Below, in pieces: positions 34,732-43,878 of a stretch of DNA of 64,000 nucleotides. Source of the DNA: Gemmatimonas phototrophica (GTDB lineage Bacteria > Gemmatimonadota > Gemmatimonadetes > Gemmatimonadales > Gemmatimonadaceae); assembly GCA_945869195.1 (NCBI GenBank), contig CAMBNV010000006.1, positions 121,283 through 185,282 on the forward strand. The letters run 5' to 3'. Under the pieces are notes generated by a model, which saw nothing but the letters and a program-made list of their open reading frames with translations, ran no database searches and had not been told where the DNA came from. A program made the position numbers and the translations under genes. Numbering within the stretch: position 1 is the stretch's first letter; each line of letters starts with the position of its first letter.

Positions 34732-35621
34732 CCGCCGTCATCACCCTCCCCTCGTCGCTGGACGAGCCGAACTTCGAGTCGGTGATCCTGCAGCTCGCCG
34801 CCGTTCCCGACGACGCGAAGGTGCTGGTCGACGCCCGTCACTGCCGGTTCGCCACCCCGTACGGGCTCACCGCCCTGCTCTGCCTCGCGCAATCGAGGCT
34901 CGAGAAGCCGGACTTCGCTCCGCCGGAGGAAGAAACGACGGCGAGTTACTGGACGCGCGCGAGCTTCTTCAAGTACGCCGATGAGCTGTACAACATGCGC
35001 GGGACGGTCCCGCGCACGCGTGCCGGCGGCGACTCCGATGTGCTGCTCGAGGTGACGCCCGTCGCCAAAAATGAGGATGTGCACGCGATTGTCACGCGGA
35101 TCCAGGAGAAAGCGACCCAGATCCTTACGAATACGCTCGACCTCGAGCCACGCGCGACGATGGGGTTTTCGATGACGCTCTCGGAGGCCTGCTCGAACAT
35201 CATCGAGCACGCGGGCCGCGGCGGCTGGGTCATGGTGCAACGCTACAACTGGTCGAAGCGCCGGGTCGGGCGCGACGTCGTGCAGATCGCTGTCACCGAT
35301 GCCGGCGTCGGCTTTCGACATTCCCTCGAAACGAGTCGCGCCCGAGCCCTTGCCGACCGCTGGGATGACGCGATCGCACTCGAGAACGGTGTGATGAACG
35401 CCGTGAGCCGACTCTCGGACCCCGGCCGCGGTCAGGGCCTGAAGGGGATCCGCGGCTGGGTACACCGCTTTGACGGCAAGCTCACCGTGCGCTCGGGGAA
35501 GGCGCGGATTGCGCCGATCATCCCCGACTGGGACGATGATCTGCCCCGCCAGGACTCTCTCCCAGAGTTCCCGGGAGCACAGCTACAGGTGATCATCCCC
35601 AAGCGGGTCGTCGACGCGTGA
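34728..35621 (+). CDS. GHKL (HATPase_c) regulator with STAS-like N-terminus
   Basis: 297 residues. The first ~70 residues (VLVDARHCRFATPYGLTALL) look like a STAS/anti-sigma-antagonist-type beta-alpha unit. From about 120 there is a Bergerat ATPase: N box SEACSNIIEHA with Asn157, G1 box VTDAGVGF, and G2 box GRGQGLKGI. There is no histidine phospho-acceptor domain, so it resembles RsbW/SpoIIAB-type serine kinases or anti-sigma regulators rather than a sensor histidine kinase. GTGA overlap on both sides. A partner-switch role with the next gene is inference. Confidence 0.82.
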   Translation: MTAVITLPSSLDEPNFESVILQLAAVPDDAKVLVDARHCRFATPYGLTALLCLAQSRLEKPDFAPPEEETTASYWTRASFFKYADELYNMRGTVPRTRAGGDSDVLLEVTPVAKNEDVHAIVTRIQEKATQILTNTLDLEPRATMGFSMTLSEACSNIIEHAGRGGWVMVQRYNWSKRRVGRDVVQIAVTDAGVGFRHSLETSRARALADRWDDAIALENGVMNAVSRLSDPGRGQGLKGIRGWVHRFDGKLTVRSGKARIAPIIPDWDDDLPRQDSLPEFPGAQLQVIIPKRVVDA

Positions 35622-36169
35622 CGCATATCGACGTGCAGTCGGCGCTCGCCCAGTCGCTGTCGGCGCCCTATCACGACCTGGTGACGCGGCGCACCGGCCT
35701 CGCTGTGCGGACGCTCATCGAACGACAGCTCTCGGGGCTCGCCGACGGGTCGGTCGCCTTCCTCGACTTCTCGCACATTGGCGTCCTCGACTGTTCCTGC
35801 GCGGACGAGTTCGTCGCCAAGCTCATGATTCCGCTCACCGCCGAGCATCCAAGCCGTGACGGCTATGTGGTCCTGCATGGCGTGAGTGACGGGCATGTCG
35901 ACTCCATCGAGCAGGTATTGCACGCGCACGGACTCGCGCTGGTGGTCCTGTTCCCCGACGGCCAGGCGCGCCTCGTGGGCGCCGTGACCGACGTAGAGCG
36001 CCGTCTCTGGGAGATTGTGATGCTCACCGGCGGCATCGCGGTGGAGGGCGTTGCAGCGAAGACGGGGATCGCGCCCGAGGAGGCCCTCTCGCTGCTCAAT
36101 TCACTCGCGCGCCGGCGCCTCGTGCGTCGCGATGACGACTGCTACAGTCCGCTTGGCGCAGTGGCCTAA
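35618..36169 (+). CDS. STAS-like (DUF4325-type) protein with C-terminal winged helix
   Basis: 183 residues. The segment VAFLDFSHIGVLDCSCADEF is the signature strand-loop-helix of STAS-like/DUF4325 domains, in which the Ser/Cys stretch corresponds to the phospho-acceptor region of anti-sigma antagonists. After about residue 120 a helix-turn-helix-like part (VAAKTGIAPEEALSLLNSLA then RRRLVRR) looks like a winged helix. So a regulator that could be phosphorylated by the preceding GHKL protein and bind DNA, which is inference. GTGA overlap with the GHKL gene. Confidence 0.75.
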   Translation: MTHIDVQSALAQSLSAPYHDLVTRRTGLAVRTLIERQLSGLADGSVAFLDFSHIGVLDCSCADEFVAKLMIPLTAEHPSRDGYVVLHGVSDGHVDSIEQVLHAHGLALVVLFPDGQARLVGAVTDVERRLWEIVMLTGGIAVEGVAAKTGIAPEEALSLLNSLARRRLVRRDDDCYSPLGAVA

Positions 36170-36178
36170 GGCGCCAAG

Positions 36179-36484
36179 ATGAGTAGAGCCTTCCTCCCGC
36201 TGCAGGTCGTCGGATTCATCGCCACGCGCAAGCTCGACGCCGAGCGAGGCCCGCAGGTCCGTATCCGCCCGGACGACGCCACGTCGCGCTCGATCGGCGA
36301 TGGCGAGCTCGTCTGGGTCTACGGCCCGCGTCGCCACGAACTCGCCCCAGCGGTGTATGACGAGTCGCTACCTCGCGGAGGCGTCGTGGTGCGCGACCTC
36401 GCTGGTCTCGCCGTCACAGAAATCGTCAGGCTTGTGAAGCTGGATGTCGATCACCGACCGTTGATCACCACGAATTTCGCATAG
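36179..36484 (+). CDS. small beta-rich protein of unknown function
   Basis: 101 residues, MSRAFLPLQVVGFIATRKLD onwards, with a predicted all-beta pattern and RIRPDDATSRSIGDGELVWV, which recalls the aspartate-decarboxylase-like barrel of molybdopterin-dinucleotide binding domains. No catalytic motif is evident and I do not recognise the family. It lies 9 bases after the STAS-like gene and 9 before the PLP enzyme in the same operon. Confidence 0.7.
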   Translation: MSRAFLPLQVVGFIATRKLDAERGPQVRIRPDDATSRSIGDGELVWVYGPRRHELAPAVYDESLPRGGVVVRDLAGLAVTEIVRLVKLDVDHRPLITTNFA

Positions 36485-36493
36485 AGGTCGTCT

Positions 36494-37654
36494 GTGTCGC
36501 CCGCAAAACCCAAAGGTCCGTCCCTCGCCACCCTCGCCATTCACGGTGGACGCGATCAGCATCGTGCTGGCGATCCGGTCGTCGAACCGCTCGTCCAGTC
36601 GGTGAACCATCTGCAGGCGCTCGGCACCGCCGACGGCCTCAAGTACACGCGCTATGGCAATACGCCCAATGCCGCGCGGGTACAGAAACGGCTCGCGTTG
36701 CTCGACGGAGCCGAGGCTTCGGTCGTCCTCTCGAGCGGTATGGGGGCAACGGCGTGTGCGATGCTCGCCCTGCTCCGCCCCGGCGACCACCTCCTCTCAT
36801 CGATGTACATCTATGGTGGTACGCACCGACTCTTCCTCGAGGAGTTCGCGGAGATGGGGATCGAGGTCACGCTGGTTGATCCGTTCGATCCGCAGGCGTT
36901 CCGCAAGCGCATCCGCAAAAAGACGCGCGCCATCTTCGTCGAATCACCGGTCAATCCGACCTGCCGCGTGATCGACCTGCGCCCGATCGCGCAGCTCACC
37001 CAACGCGAAGGCCTCGCGCTGGTCGTCGACTCGACGTTCGCGAGCCCGATCAACCTGCGCCCGATCGAGCTCGGCGCTGACGTCGTGATTCATTCGGCGA
37101 CGAAGTACCTCAATGGCCATCATGACGTGCTCGCCGGCGTGGTGTCTGGCTCGCGATCCTACATTGATAAAGTTCTCCAGAAAGAGATGCTCTGGGGACA
37201 GACACCCGACCCATTCGCGCTCTGGCTGCTCGAGCGCGGCATGAAGACGCTCGACGTGCGTGTCACGCGGGCCAACGCGAGTGCGATGGTGATCGCCGAA
37301 TGGGCGGCATCGCGGCCGGAGTTCAAACGCGTGCACTACCCTGGGCTCGCTGCGCACGAAGATCACACGGTCGCCACCGAAACCCTGGACGGCTTCGGCG
37401 GGATGCTCGCGCTCGAACTCGTGGGCGGTGGAAAGGCCGCGGACCGATTCCTCCGTCGCTTGCGCCTTGTCACCCACGCGCCGAGCCTCGGCGGCGTGGA
37501 CACACTCGTCTGTGAACCGCGCTACACCTCGCACGCGAAGATGACCGTCGCTGAGCGCGTGCGAATCGGCATCCCTGACGGCTTCCTCCGGCTGAGCATC
37601 GGCCTCGAAGATGTGCAGGACCTGATCGCCGATCTCGAGCGCGCCCTGAAGTGA
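36494..37654 (+). CDS. Cys/Met-metabolism PLP enzyme (cystathionine gamma-synthase/lyase family)
   Basis: 386 residues. PLP lysine Lys204 in HSATKYLNGHHDV, cofactor Tyr/Arg in KYTRYGNTPN, phosphate loop SSGMGATACAML, Asp ring contact in VVDSTFASP. Family members make or split cystathionine, homocysteine or methionine; the sequence alone does not decide among gamma-synthase, gamma-lyase or O-acetylhomoserine sulfhydrylase. GTG start; 4 bases before ftsE. Confidence 0.92.
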   Translation: MSPAKPKGPSLATLAIHGGRDQHRAGDPVVEPLVQSVNHLQALGTADGLKYTRYGNTPNAARVQKRLALLDGAEASVVLSSGMGATACAMLALLRPGDHLLSSMYIYGGTHRLFLEEFAEMGIEVTLVDPFDPQAFRKRIRKKTRAIFVESPVNPTCRVIDLRPIAQLTQREGLALVVDSTFASPINLRPIELGADVVIHSATKYLNGHHDVLAGVVSGSRSYIDKVLQKEMLWGQTPDPFALWLLERGMKTLDVRVTRANASAMVIAEWAASRPEFKRVHYPGLAAHEDHTVATETLDGFGGMLALELVGGGKAADRFLRRLRLVTHAPSLGGVDTLVCEPRYTSHAKMTVAERVRIGIPDGFLRLSIGLEDVQDLIADLERALK

Positions 37655-37658
37655 ACCG

Positions 37659-38396
37659 ATGATTCGTTTTACACACGTCGGGAAGCAGTACCCCAAAGGC
37701 GATCCCGCACTGGACGACGTCTCGTTTCACGTCAATCGCGGCGAGTTCGTCTTCCTCACCGGCCCCTCAGGGGCCGGGAAGAGCACGATTCTCAAGCTGA
37801 TTTACGTCGATACGCGCCCGACGTACGGCGAGGTACGGGTCGCCGGCCAGAGTTCCGTCACGATGAGCGCGCGACAGATTCCGGCGCTGCGACGTCGGTT
37901 GGGCGTGGTCTTTCAGGACTTCCAGCTGTTGGAGGACCGGACCGCCGAGCAGAATGTGGCGTTCGCACTCGAGGTGACCGGGACTCCTCCAACCCAGATC
38001 GGGCCGAGGGTCGCGCGGGTGCTCACCCAGGTTGGGCTCGCGGCGAAAGCGACGGCGCTCCCGCATGAGCTCTCGGGTGGCGAGCAGCAGCGCGTGGCTA
38101 TCGCACGCGCGCTCGTGAACGATCCGCTCGTGCTCCTCGCGGACGAGCCGACGGGAAACCTCGACACGCGCACCACGCGCGGCATCTTTCAACTGTTGCG
38201 CGACGTCAACGCACGCGGCACCGCCGTGTTAATGGCGACGCACGACCTCGCGCTCGTCAAGTCGCTCGACTTTCGTACCCTCGAACTCAATCAAGGTCGA
38301 CTCGTCTATGATTCGGGGGCCCAGCGCCACACCACGGCGGACGAGCTTGACCGGCCGGGAGCGGGACCCGATGTGCGTGACGGAGACGCCCCATGA
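37659..38396 (+). CDS. ftsE: cell-division ABC ATPase FtsE
   Basis: 245 residues. Walker [10 protein letters not shown] (35-43), VFQDFQLL at the Q-loop, [15 protein letters not shown] signature and [11 protein letters not shown]alker B, with the FtsE-like start [14 protein letters not shown]. It powers FtsX to switch on septal peptidoglycan hydrolysis through EnvC. An extra C-terminal acidic tail of about 25 residues is present. Overlaps ftsX by ATGA. Confidence 0.95.
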   Translation: MIRFTHVGKQYPKGDPALDDVSFHVNRGEFVFLTGPSGAGKSTILKLIYVDTRPTYGEVRVAGQSSVTMSARQIPALRRRLGVVFQDFQLLEDRTAEQNVAFALEVTGTPPTQIGPRVARVLTQVGLAAKATALPHELSGGEQQRVAIARALVNDPLVLLADEPTGNLDTRTTRGIFQLLRDVNARGTAVLMATHDLALVKSLDFRTLELNQGRLVYDSGAQRHTTADELDRPGAGPDVRDGDAP

Positions 38397-39241
38397 ATCT
38401 CGCCCTCCGCGAGGCGCTCCGCGCCTTTCGTCGCGCACCGATGCTGAGCGCACTGAGCGTGACCACGATCGCCTTCTCGCTATTCGCGTTCGGCCTTTTC
38501 GGACTCGTCGCGCTCAACCTAGGCTCCGCGCTCGCCCAGATTGAGGAGCGCGTGGAAGTTCGCGCGTTCATCGCGTCGGGTACCAGCCCCGAGGCGACCG
38601 CGGCGGTGGTGGGTGACGTCGGCTCCTTTCCTGAGGTGGCAAGCGTACGATTCGTCTCGGAGGTGCAAGCGCTCGATCGCGCGCGCCGCGAGCTCGGCGA
38701 GTTCGAGGACGTCTTTGAAGCCGGCATTCTCCCAGCGTCGATCGAGGTGCGCCTGCGCGACGGATTCCGCGACCCTGAGAGCGTGCGGTCGGTCTCGAAA
38801 CGCCTCGAAGTCTACGACTTCATCGACGACATCCGGTACGGCGAGGAATGGGTGGAAAAGGTGTACCGGCTGCGCAATATCGCGACGGCCGCCGGGCTGT
38901 CCCTCGGGCTCATTTTCGCTCTGGTCGCGATCATCATCATCAGCTCGACGATCCGGATGGCAATCCTGGCGCGCAGTCGAGAGATCCGCATCATGCGACT
39001 CGTCGGCGCGACCAACCAGTTCATTCGCGGGCCCTTTCTCATCGATGGGTTCCTGAAAGGGTTACTTGGCGGCCTGGTCGCGCTCCTGCTCACCTGGGTG
39101 ACCTTCGAGTTCGTCGGGCAATACGTGGTGCAGGCGACCTTCTTCGGGACGCGTCTCGCCGTGGTGGGCGTTCTCGCCGGTGCGCTGATCGGGCTGCTCG
39201 GCAGTGCGGTCTCGGTCGGGCGTCACCTCGGCAAGGTCTGA
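38393..39241 (+). CDS. ftsX: cell-division permease-like protein FtsX
   Basis: 282 residues. First membrane helix near 22-45, a periplasmic domain of about 125 residues (ERVEVRAFIASGTSPEATAA region), then three helices with the FtsX motif SREIRIMRLVGATNQFIRGP. The periplasmic loop is where FtsX binds EnvC or another hydrolase activator. Sits between ftsE (ATGA overlap) and envC (10 bases). Confidence 0.95.
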   Translation: MNLALREALRAFRRAPMLSALSVTTIAFSLFAFGLFGLVALNLGSALAQIEERVEVRAFIASGTSPEATAAVVGDVGSFPEVASVRFVSEVQALDRARRELGEFEDVFEAGILPASIEVRLRDGFRDPESVRSVSKRLEVYDFIDDIRYGEEWVEKVYRLRNIATAAGLSLGLIFALVAIIIISSTIRMAILARSREIRIMRLVGATNQFIRGPFLIDGFLKGLLGGLVALLLTWVTFEFVGQYVVQATFFGTRLAVVGVLAGALIGLLGSAVSVGRHLGKV

Positions 39242-39251
39242 GGTACGCGTC

Positions 39252-40487
39252 GTGCGACCGAACGCAGTCATGTCGTCTAGGATCGCGTGCGGACTGATCG
39301 CCCTGCACCTCATCGGCGGACCTTCGACCCTGCAGGCGCAACAGCGACCGGCCTTGCCACCGTCGGCGCAACAGACACTCGAACGCCTGCGCGAGGAGCA
39401 GTTGCAGCTCGAACGCGTGCGCACCGAACGCGCCGAACTCGAGCAGCGGATGCGCCGACTCCAGTCGAGCGCACGCGATGTCTCTGCGGAGCGCGCGAAT
39501 CTCGACCGGCAGGCCTCGGCCACTTCGCGTGTCGTTCGGTCGCTCGACCAGCAGCTCGGCTCGCTCGTCGACGAGGTTGAGAACGTCAACGTGAGTCTCG
39601 CGCGCACGCAGGACGAGCTCGCCGTCAAGCGCGCGACGCTGCAGTTCCGTGTGCAGGAGATCTACAAGCGTGGACCGCTCTACTCGGTGGAGGCGATGCT
39701 GTCCGCTGAATCGTTCGGTGCACTGGTCGGGCGTTACAAGTATCTGCACCTCGTCGCGGAGCGCGACCGGACGCTCGTGCAGCGCGTTGAAACCCTAAAC
39801 AAGCAGATCACCGCGCAGCGATCCCTGCTGGTGCAACTGCATGGCAACATGGAGTCCAACCGACGGCAGCAATCCCAAGAAGCGGCGCGCCTGCGCCGAC
39901 TCGAACTGCAGCGTGGGCAGTCGTTGGCGCAGATCCAGGCGGCGGCGAAGCAGGCCCAGGATCGACTGAAACAGATGGGGCGCGACGAGGAGCGACGCGC
40001 CGGCATTATTGCGGCGCTCGAAGACTCGCGTCGCCGTGCCGAGTCGCGCCCGAATGCGGCCGTCGGGCCGCGCACGCTGACCACGGCCGACATCGGACGT
40101 CTCGACTGGCCGGTGGACGGCACGATCGTCTACCGCTTCGGCCGGCTCGTGAATCCCAACAGTACGTCGATCCGATGGAACGGTGTCGGAATCGGCGCTG
40201 AGGTCGGGACACCGGTCAAGGCCGTCTCGTCAGGTGAAGTTGCGCTCGCCGAAGGGTCCGGCACCTACGGGCTGACCGTCATCCTGCAACATGGCGGCGG
40301 AGCGTACTCGATCTACTCATCGCTCGGCTCGGTGAGCGTCCGGAAGGGCGCCAAGATCACCAAGGGGGAGGTGATCGGGACGGTGGGTCGATCGGATCCT
40401 GATCTCCCTCCGCGACTGCACTTCGAGATGCGGCCAAAGGACGGGGTGGCGGTGGACCCCCTCGAGTGGCTGAGACGGCAGCGATGA
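39252..40487 (+). CDS. envC: EnvC-like murein hydrolase activator
   Basis: 411 residues from the GTG at 39252, chosen because TGAGG lies 8 bases upstream; ATG 39270 is an alternative. Signal peptide ending near LQAQQ, long coiled coil (about 45-270, rich in Gln, Arg, Glu), then a LytM/M23 domain. The M23 zinc ligands are missing: the usual H-x-G-x-D reads RWNGVGIG and the second His motif reads YSIYSSL, with only PRLHFEMR left. As in E. coli EnvC this means an activator of amidases, not a hydrolase. Next to ftsEX, its known partners. Confidence 0.92.
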   Translation: MRPNAVMSSRIACGLIALHLIGGPSTLQAQQRPALPPSAQQTLERLREEQLQLERVRTERAELEQRMRRLQSSARDVSAERANLDRQASATSRVVRSLDQQLGSLVDEVENVNVSLARTQDELAVKRATLQFRVQEIYKRGPLYSVEAMLSAESFGALVGRYKYLHLVAERDRTLVQRVETLNKQITAQRSLLVQLHGNMESNRRQQSQEAARLRRLELQRGQSLAQIQAAAKQAQDRLKQMGRDEERRAGIIAALEDSRRRAESRPNAAVGPRTLTTADIGRLDWPVDGTIVYRFGRLVNPNSTSIRWNGVGIGAEVGTPVKAVSSGEVALAEGSGTYGLTVILQHGGGAYSIYSSLGSVSVRKGAKITKGEVIGTVGRSDPDLPPRLHFEMRPKDGVAVDPLEWLRRQR

Positions 40488-41464
40488 GCACGACGCCACC
40501 GGGTGCGCCGGACGGTACGCCCAGCAAGAAGCCGTCGAAGCGCGACATCCGTCCCAAGGCCTCGCATCTCCGCGATTCGGTGGTGCCGCTGCCCCACATT
40601 CCCGACCCCGACCCTCTCGGTCCGCTCGGGGCGCACGTCTCAGCACAGGGCGGGGTCGCCTGCGCGCCACCACGCGCAACCGACATCGGGGGCACGGGGC
40701 TGCAGCTCTTTACTAAAGTCCCGAATCAGTGGAAGGAGAAGGAGCTCTCCGTCAAGGAGATCAGCGCGTACAGGACCGCCCTCGCGGCGAGTGGCCAGCG
40801 GTGGGTGACCTCGCACGACTCATACCTGATCAATCTCGCCTCCCCTGATCCAACGCTGCGGGCACGTTCGATCGAGAGCTTTACGATGGAGCTCCGACGC
40901 TGCAACGCGCTCGGGCTCAATGCGCTGGTCTCGCATCCAGGCAACTTCATCGACGAGCGAACGAGTGGCATCGCGCGCAACGCGGATGCGATCACCGCGG
41001 CCCTCGAATCCGCGCCGGGCCCGACGCGCCTCTGCCTGGAACTCACCGCCGGCCAAGGCACCGTCATCGGCGCGACGTTCGAGGAAATGGCGGACCTCCT
41101 CTCGCGCATTCCGCCGCCGCTACAACATCGCCTCGGCGTCTGCCTCGACACCTGTCACGTGTTCGCGGCGGGGTACGATCTCGCGGGCGACTATGACGGC
41201 GTCTGGGCCAATTTCGCCGACGTGCTCGGCTACGCTCGCCTTGGCGTGCTGCACCTCAACGACTCTGTGGGTGCTCTCGGCTCGCGCAAGGACCGCCACG
41301 CCCTCCTCGGTGAGGGGAGCATGGGCGACGGCCCCTTCCGACGGATCATGCAGGACCCGCACCTGCGCCTCGTCCCAAAGATGCTCGAGACGCCCAAGGG
41401 CGACGACATGGTCAGTAACGATCGCCTGATGCTCACAAAGCTGCGATTGTTTGCGGCCCGCTGA
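40484..41464 (+). CDS. nfo: endonuclease IV
   Basis: AP endonuclease of base excision repair, a tri-zinc TIM barrel. 326 residues, longer than E. coli Nfo by a Pro/Lys-rich N-terminal tail of about 45 residues. Visible motifs are GAHVSAQGG, SHDSYLINLASP, LVSHPGNF, LCLELTAGQG, CLDTCHVFAAGYD, LHLNDSVGALGSRKDRHALLGEGSMG. ATG overlaps the envC stop (ATGA). A tyrosine replaces the more usual position in VPNQW only by alignment memory, so I make no claim on activity differences. Confidence 0.95.
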   Translation: MSTTPPGAPDGTPSKKPSKRDIRPKASHLRDSVVPLPHIPDPDPLGPLGAHVSAQGGVACAPPRATDIGGTGLQLFTKVPNQWKEKELSVKEISAYRTALAASGQRWVTSHDSYLINLASPDPTLRARSIESFTMELRRCNALGLNALVSHPGNFIDERTSGIARNADAITAALESAPGPTRLCLELTAGQGTVIGATFEEMADLLSRIPPPLQHRLGVCLDTCHVFAAGYDLAGDYDGVWANFADVLGYARLGVLHLNDSVGALGSRKDRHALLGEGSMGDGPFRRIMQDPHLRLVPKMLETPKGDDMVSNDRLMLTKLRLFAAR

Positions 41465-41551
41465 CGCGCGGTTCGGGCCATGCCGCGCGCCCGCTACCGG
41501 CGGCGACTGATCTGCTTGGCCGACCACATTCCTCCATCCCCTGACGGTCAC

Positions 41552-41557
41552 TAGATT
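41552..41557 (+). promoter_or_regulatory. -10 element TAGATT before the malic enzyme gene
   Basis: TAGATT ends 7 bases before ATG 41565 within the 100-base gap after nfo. Predicts a leaderless transcript; no -35 match at the right distance. Confidence 0.55.
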
Positions 41558-41564
41558 TGGGCCG

Positions 41565-43838
41565 ATGAAACGTGAGGATGCGCTCGCCTACCACTCTCGC
41601 GGACGACCGGGCAAGATCGCCGTCGTCCCGACCAAGCCGCTGACCAATCAGCGCGATCTCGGACTCGCCTATTCGCCAGGCGTGGCGGAACCCTGCCTCG
41701 AAATCGCCGCGAACCCGGACGACGCCTACAAGTACACCGCCAAGGGCAATCTCGTCGCGGTCGTGACGAACGGCACCGCGGTGCTCGGCCTCGGGAACAT
41801 CGGGGCCCTCGCCGGCAAGCCGGTCATGGAAGGCAAGGGCAACCTCTTCAAGCAGTTCGCCGACATCGACGTCTTCGACATCGAAGTCGGGACCGAAAAC
41901 GCTGAAGAGGTCATCCGCTTCTGCCAGCTCCTTGAGCCCACCGTGGGCGGCATTAACCTCGAGGATATCAAGGCGCCTGAGTGCTTTCAGATCGAGGAGA
42001 CCCTTCGAAAGACCATGAAGATCCCGGTCTTCCACGATGACCAGCACGGGACCGCCATCATCTCCGGGGCGGCGTTGCTCAACGCGCTCGAAGTGATCGG
42101 CAAGGCGATCGGCGAGATCAAGGTCGTCTTCTCGGGTGCCGGTGCGGCGGCGATCTCGACCGCCGAGCACTATGTGCGGCTGGGTGTCAAGCGTGAGCAC
42201 ATCCTCATGTGCGACAGCAAGGGAGTGATCCACACCGAGCGCACGGATTTCATCGACCCGTACAAGGCGCGATTCCAGGCCAAGACGGACCGACGCGATC
42301 TCACCGCAGCCCTCGTCGGCGCCGACGTGTTCGTCGGACTCTCGGTGGCCGGCGCCGTCACGGGCTCGATGGTGAAGGCCATGGCCAAGGCGCCAATTAT
42401 TTTCGCCCTAGCCAACCCCGTGCCGGAGATCCTTCCGCATGAGGTGCGGGCGGTTCGCGACGACGCGATCATCGCCACCGGCCGCTCCGATTATCCGAAC
42501 CAGGTCAACAACGTCCTCGGCTTTCCGTTCATCTTTCGCGGCGCGCTCGACGCGCGGGCGACCGAGATTAACGAAGAAATGAAGATGGCGGCGACGCGCG
42601 CGCTAGCCGCGCTCGCAAGGGAGGACGTCCCCGAGAGCGTCGCCGCGCTCTACGGGCTCACGAACGTGAAGTTCGGACCCGAGTACCTCATCCCCTTCCC
42701 GTTCGACCCGCGCGTGTTGTTGCGGGTGGCGCCCGCGGTGGCGTGGGCGGCCGTCGCGACCGGCGTCGCGAAGGTGTTCATCGACCTCGACGAGTACCGT
42801 GATCGTCTCGAGGCGCGGCTCGGTCGCGCGCGCGGCATCATGCGTGGGCTCATCTCACGGGCGCAGGCGGACCCGCGCCGCGTCGTCTTCCCTGAAGGCG
42901 AGGACCCTAAGATCCTCCGCGCCGCACAGATCCTTGTCGACGAGCAGATCGCGCATCCGATCCTCCTCGGCCGCCTGGATCGGGTGCGTCAGATGGCCGA
43001 CGAGTTGGGGATTTCGCTTGACGGGATCACGCTCGAGGAGCCAGGCGCATCCCCGCGCCGCGACAGCTATGCGCAGATCCTCTGGGAGAAGCGCCAGCGC
43101 AAAGGGATGTCACGCGGCGAGGCCAATCAGCGCATTACGCGTGCGACCACGTTTGGCTCCGTCATGGTTACGGCCGGGGACGCCGACGCGCTCGTTGGCG
43201 GCCTCGGAAAGCACTACCCCGAGACCATCCGCCCAGCACTTGAAGTCATCGGCGCCGACGAGAAGATCGGCCTCGCGGCCGGGCTCTACATGCTGGTGTT
43301 TGAAAATCATGTGGTCTTTTTCGGCGACACAACCGTCAACATCGACCCGACGGCAGATCAGCTCGCGAGCATCGCGCAGACTGCGGCCGGGCTCGCCAAG
43401 ACCTTTGGTGTGTCGCCGCGGATTGCGATGCTCTCGTTCTCCAACTTCGGATCGGTGAGGCATCCCGAGGGGCGAAAGGTCGCCGAGGCCGTGCGGATCG
43501 TGCGCGAGCGTGACCCGTCGTTGATCATCGACGGCGAGATGCAGGCTGATACGGCATTCAGCGAGGAAGTGCTTGCGAGTCGCTATCCGTTCAGCGCGCT
43601 CAAAGAAGCCGCGAATGTGCTGATCTTCCCGAATTTGAGCGCCGGGAACATCGCGTATAAGCTGCTCACCCAGTTGGGTGGAGCCACCGCGATCGGCCCC
43701 ATCCTCGTCGGCATGAAGCATCCGGTGCATGTGCTCGAGCAGGGCGCCGGCGTCGAAGAGATCGTGAACATGGCCGCCGTTGCCGTGATTGACGCGCAAC
43801 AGCGCGGCCCGAGCACCACCTCGGTGGGCAGCCGTTAG
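41565..43838 (+). CDS. maeB: NADP-type malic enzyme with phosphotransacetylase-like domain
   Basis: Converts malate to pyruvate and CO2. 757 residues, the length of MaeB proteins. The malic domain covers about residues 1-430 ([49 protein letters not shown]). The C-terminal ~325 residues form a phosphate acetyltransferase-like domain ([20 protein letters not shown] ... [20 protein letters not shown]) that is regulatory in studied MaeB enzymes. Followed after 40 bases by pckA, so both enzymes of the PEP-pyruvate-C4 node are adjacent. Confidence 0.95.
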   Translation: MKREDALAYHSRGRPGKIAVVPTKPLTNQRDLGLAYSPGVAEPCLEIAANPDDAYKYTAKGNLVAVVTNGTAVLGLGNIGALAGKPVMEGKGNLFKQFADIDVFDIEVGTENAEEVIRFCQLLEPTVGGINLEDIKAPECFQIEETLRKTMKIPVFHDDQHGTAIISGAALLNALEVIGKAIGEIKVVFSGAGAAAISTAEHYVRLGVKREHILMCDSKGVIHTERTDFIDPYKARFQAKTDRRDLTAALVGADVFVGLSVAGAVTGSMVKAMAKAPIIFALANPVPEILPHEVRAVRDDAIIATGRSDYPNQVNNVLGFPFIFRGALDARATEINEEMKMAATRALAALAREDVPESVAALYGLTNVKFGPEYLIPFPFDPRVLLRVAPAVAWAAVATGVAKVFIDLDEYRDRLEARLGRARGIMRGLISRAQADPRRVVFPEGEDPKILRAAQILVDEQIAHPILLGRLDRVRQMADELGISLDGITLEEPGASPRRDSYAQILWEKRQRKGMSRGEANQRITRATTFGSVMVTAGDADALVGGLGKHYPETIRPALEVIGADEKIGLAAGLYMLVFENHVVFFGDTTVNIDPTADQLASIAQTAAGLAKTFGVSPRIAMLSFSNFGSVRHPEGRKVAEAVRIVRERDPSLIIDGEMQADTAFSEEVLASRYPFSALKEAANVLIFPNLSAGNIAYKLLTQLGGATAIGPILVGMKHPVHVLEQGAGVEEIVNMAAVAVIDAQQRGPSTTSVGSR

Positions 43839-43865
43839 GCCGCGAATCCCCACCAGACTCACCTC

Positions 43866-43871
43866 TAACTT
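43866..43871 (+). promoter_or_regulatory. -10 element TAACTT before pckA
   Basis: TAACTT ends 7 bases before the pckA ATG at 43879, so pckA may have its own leaderless transcript apart from read-through out of maeB. Confidence 0.55.
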
Positions 43872-43878
43872 TCAAGCA

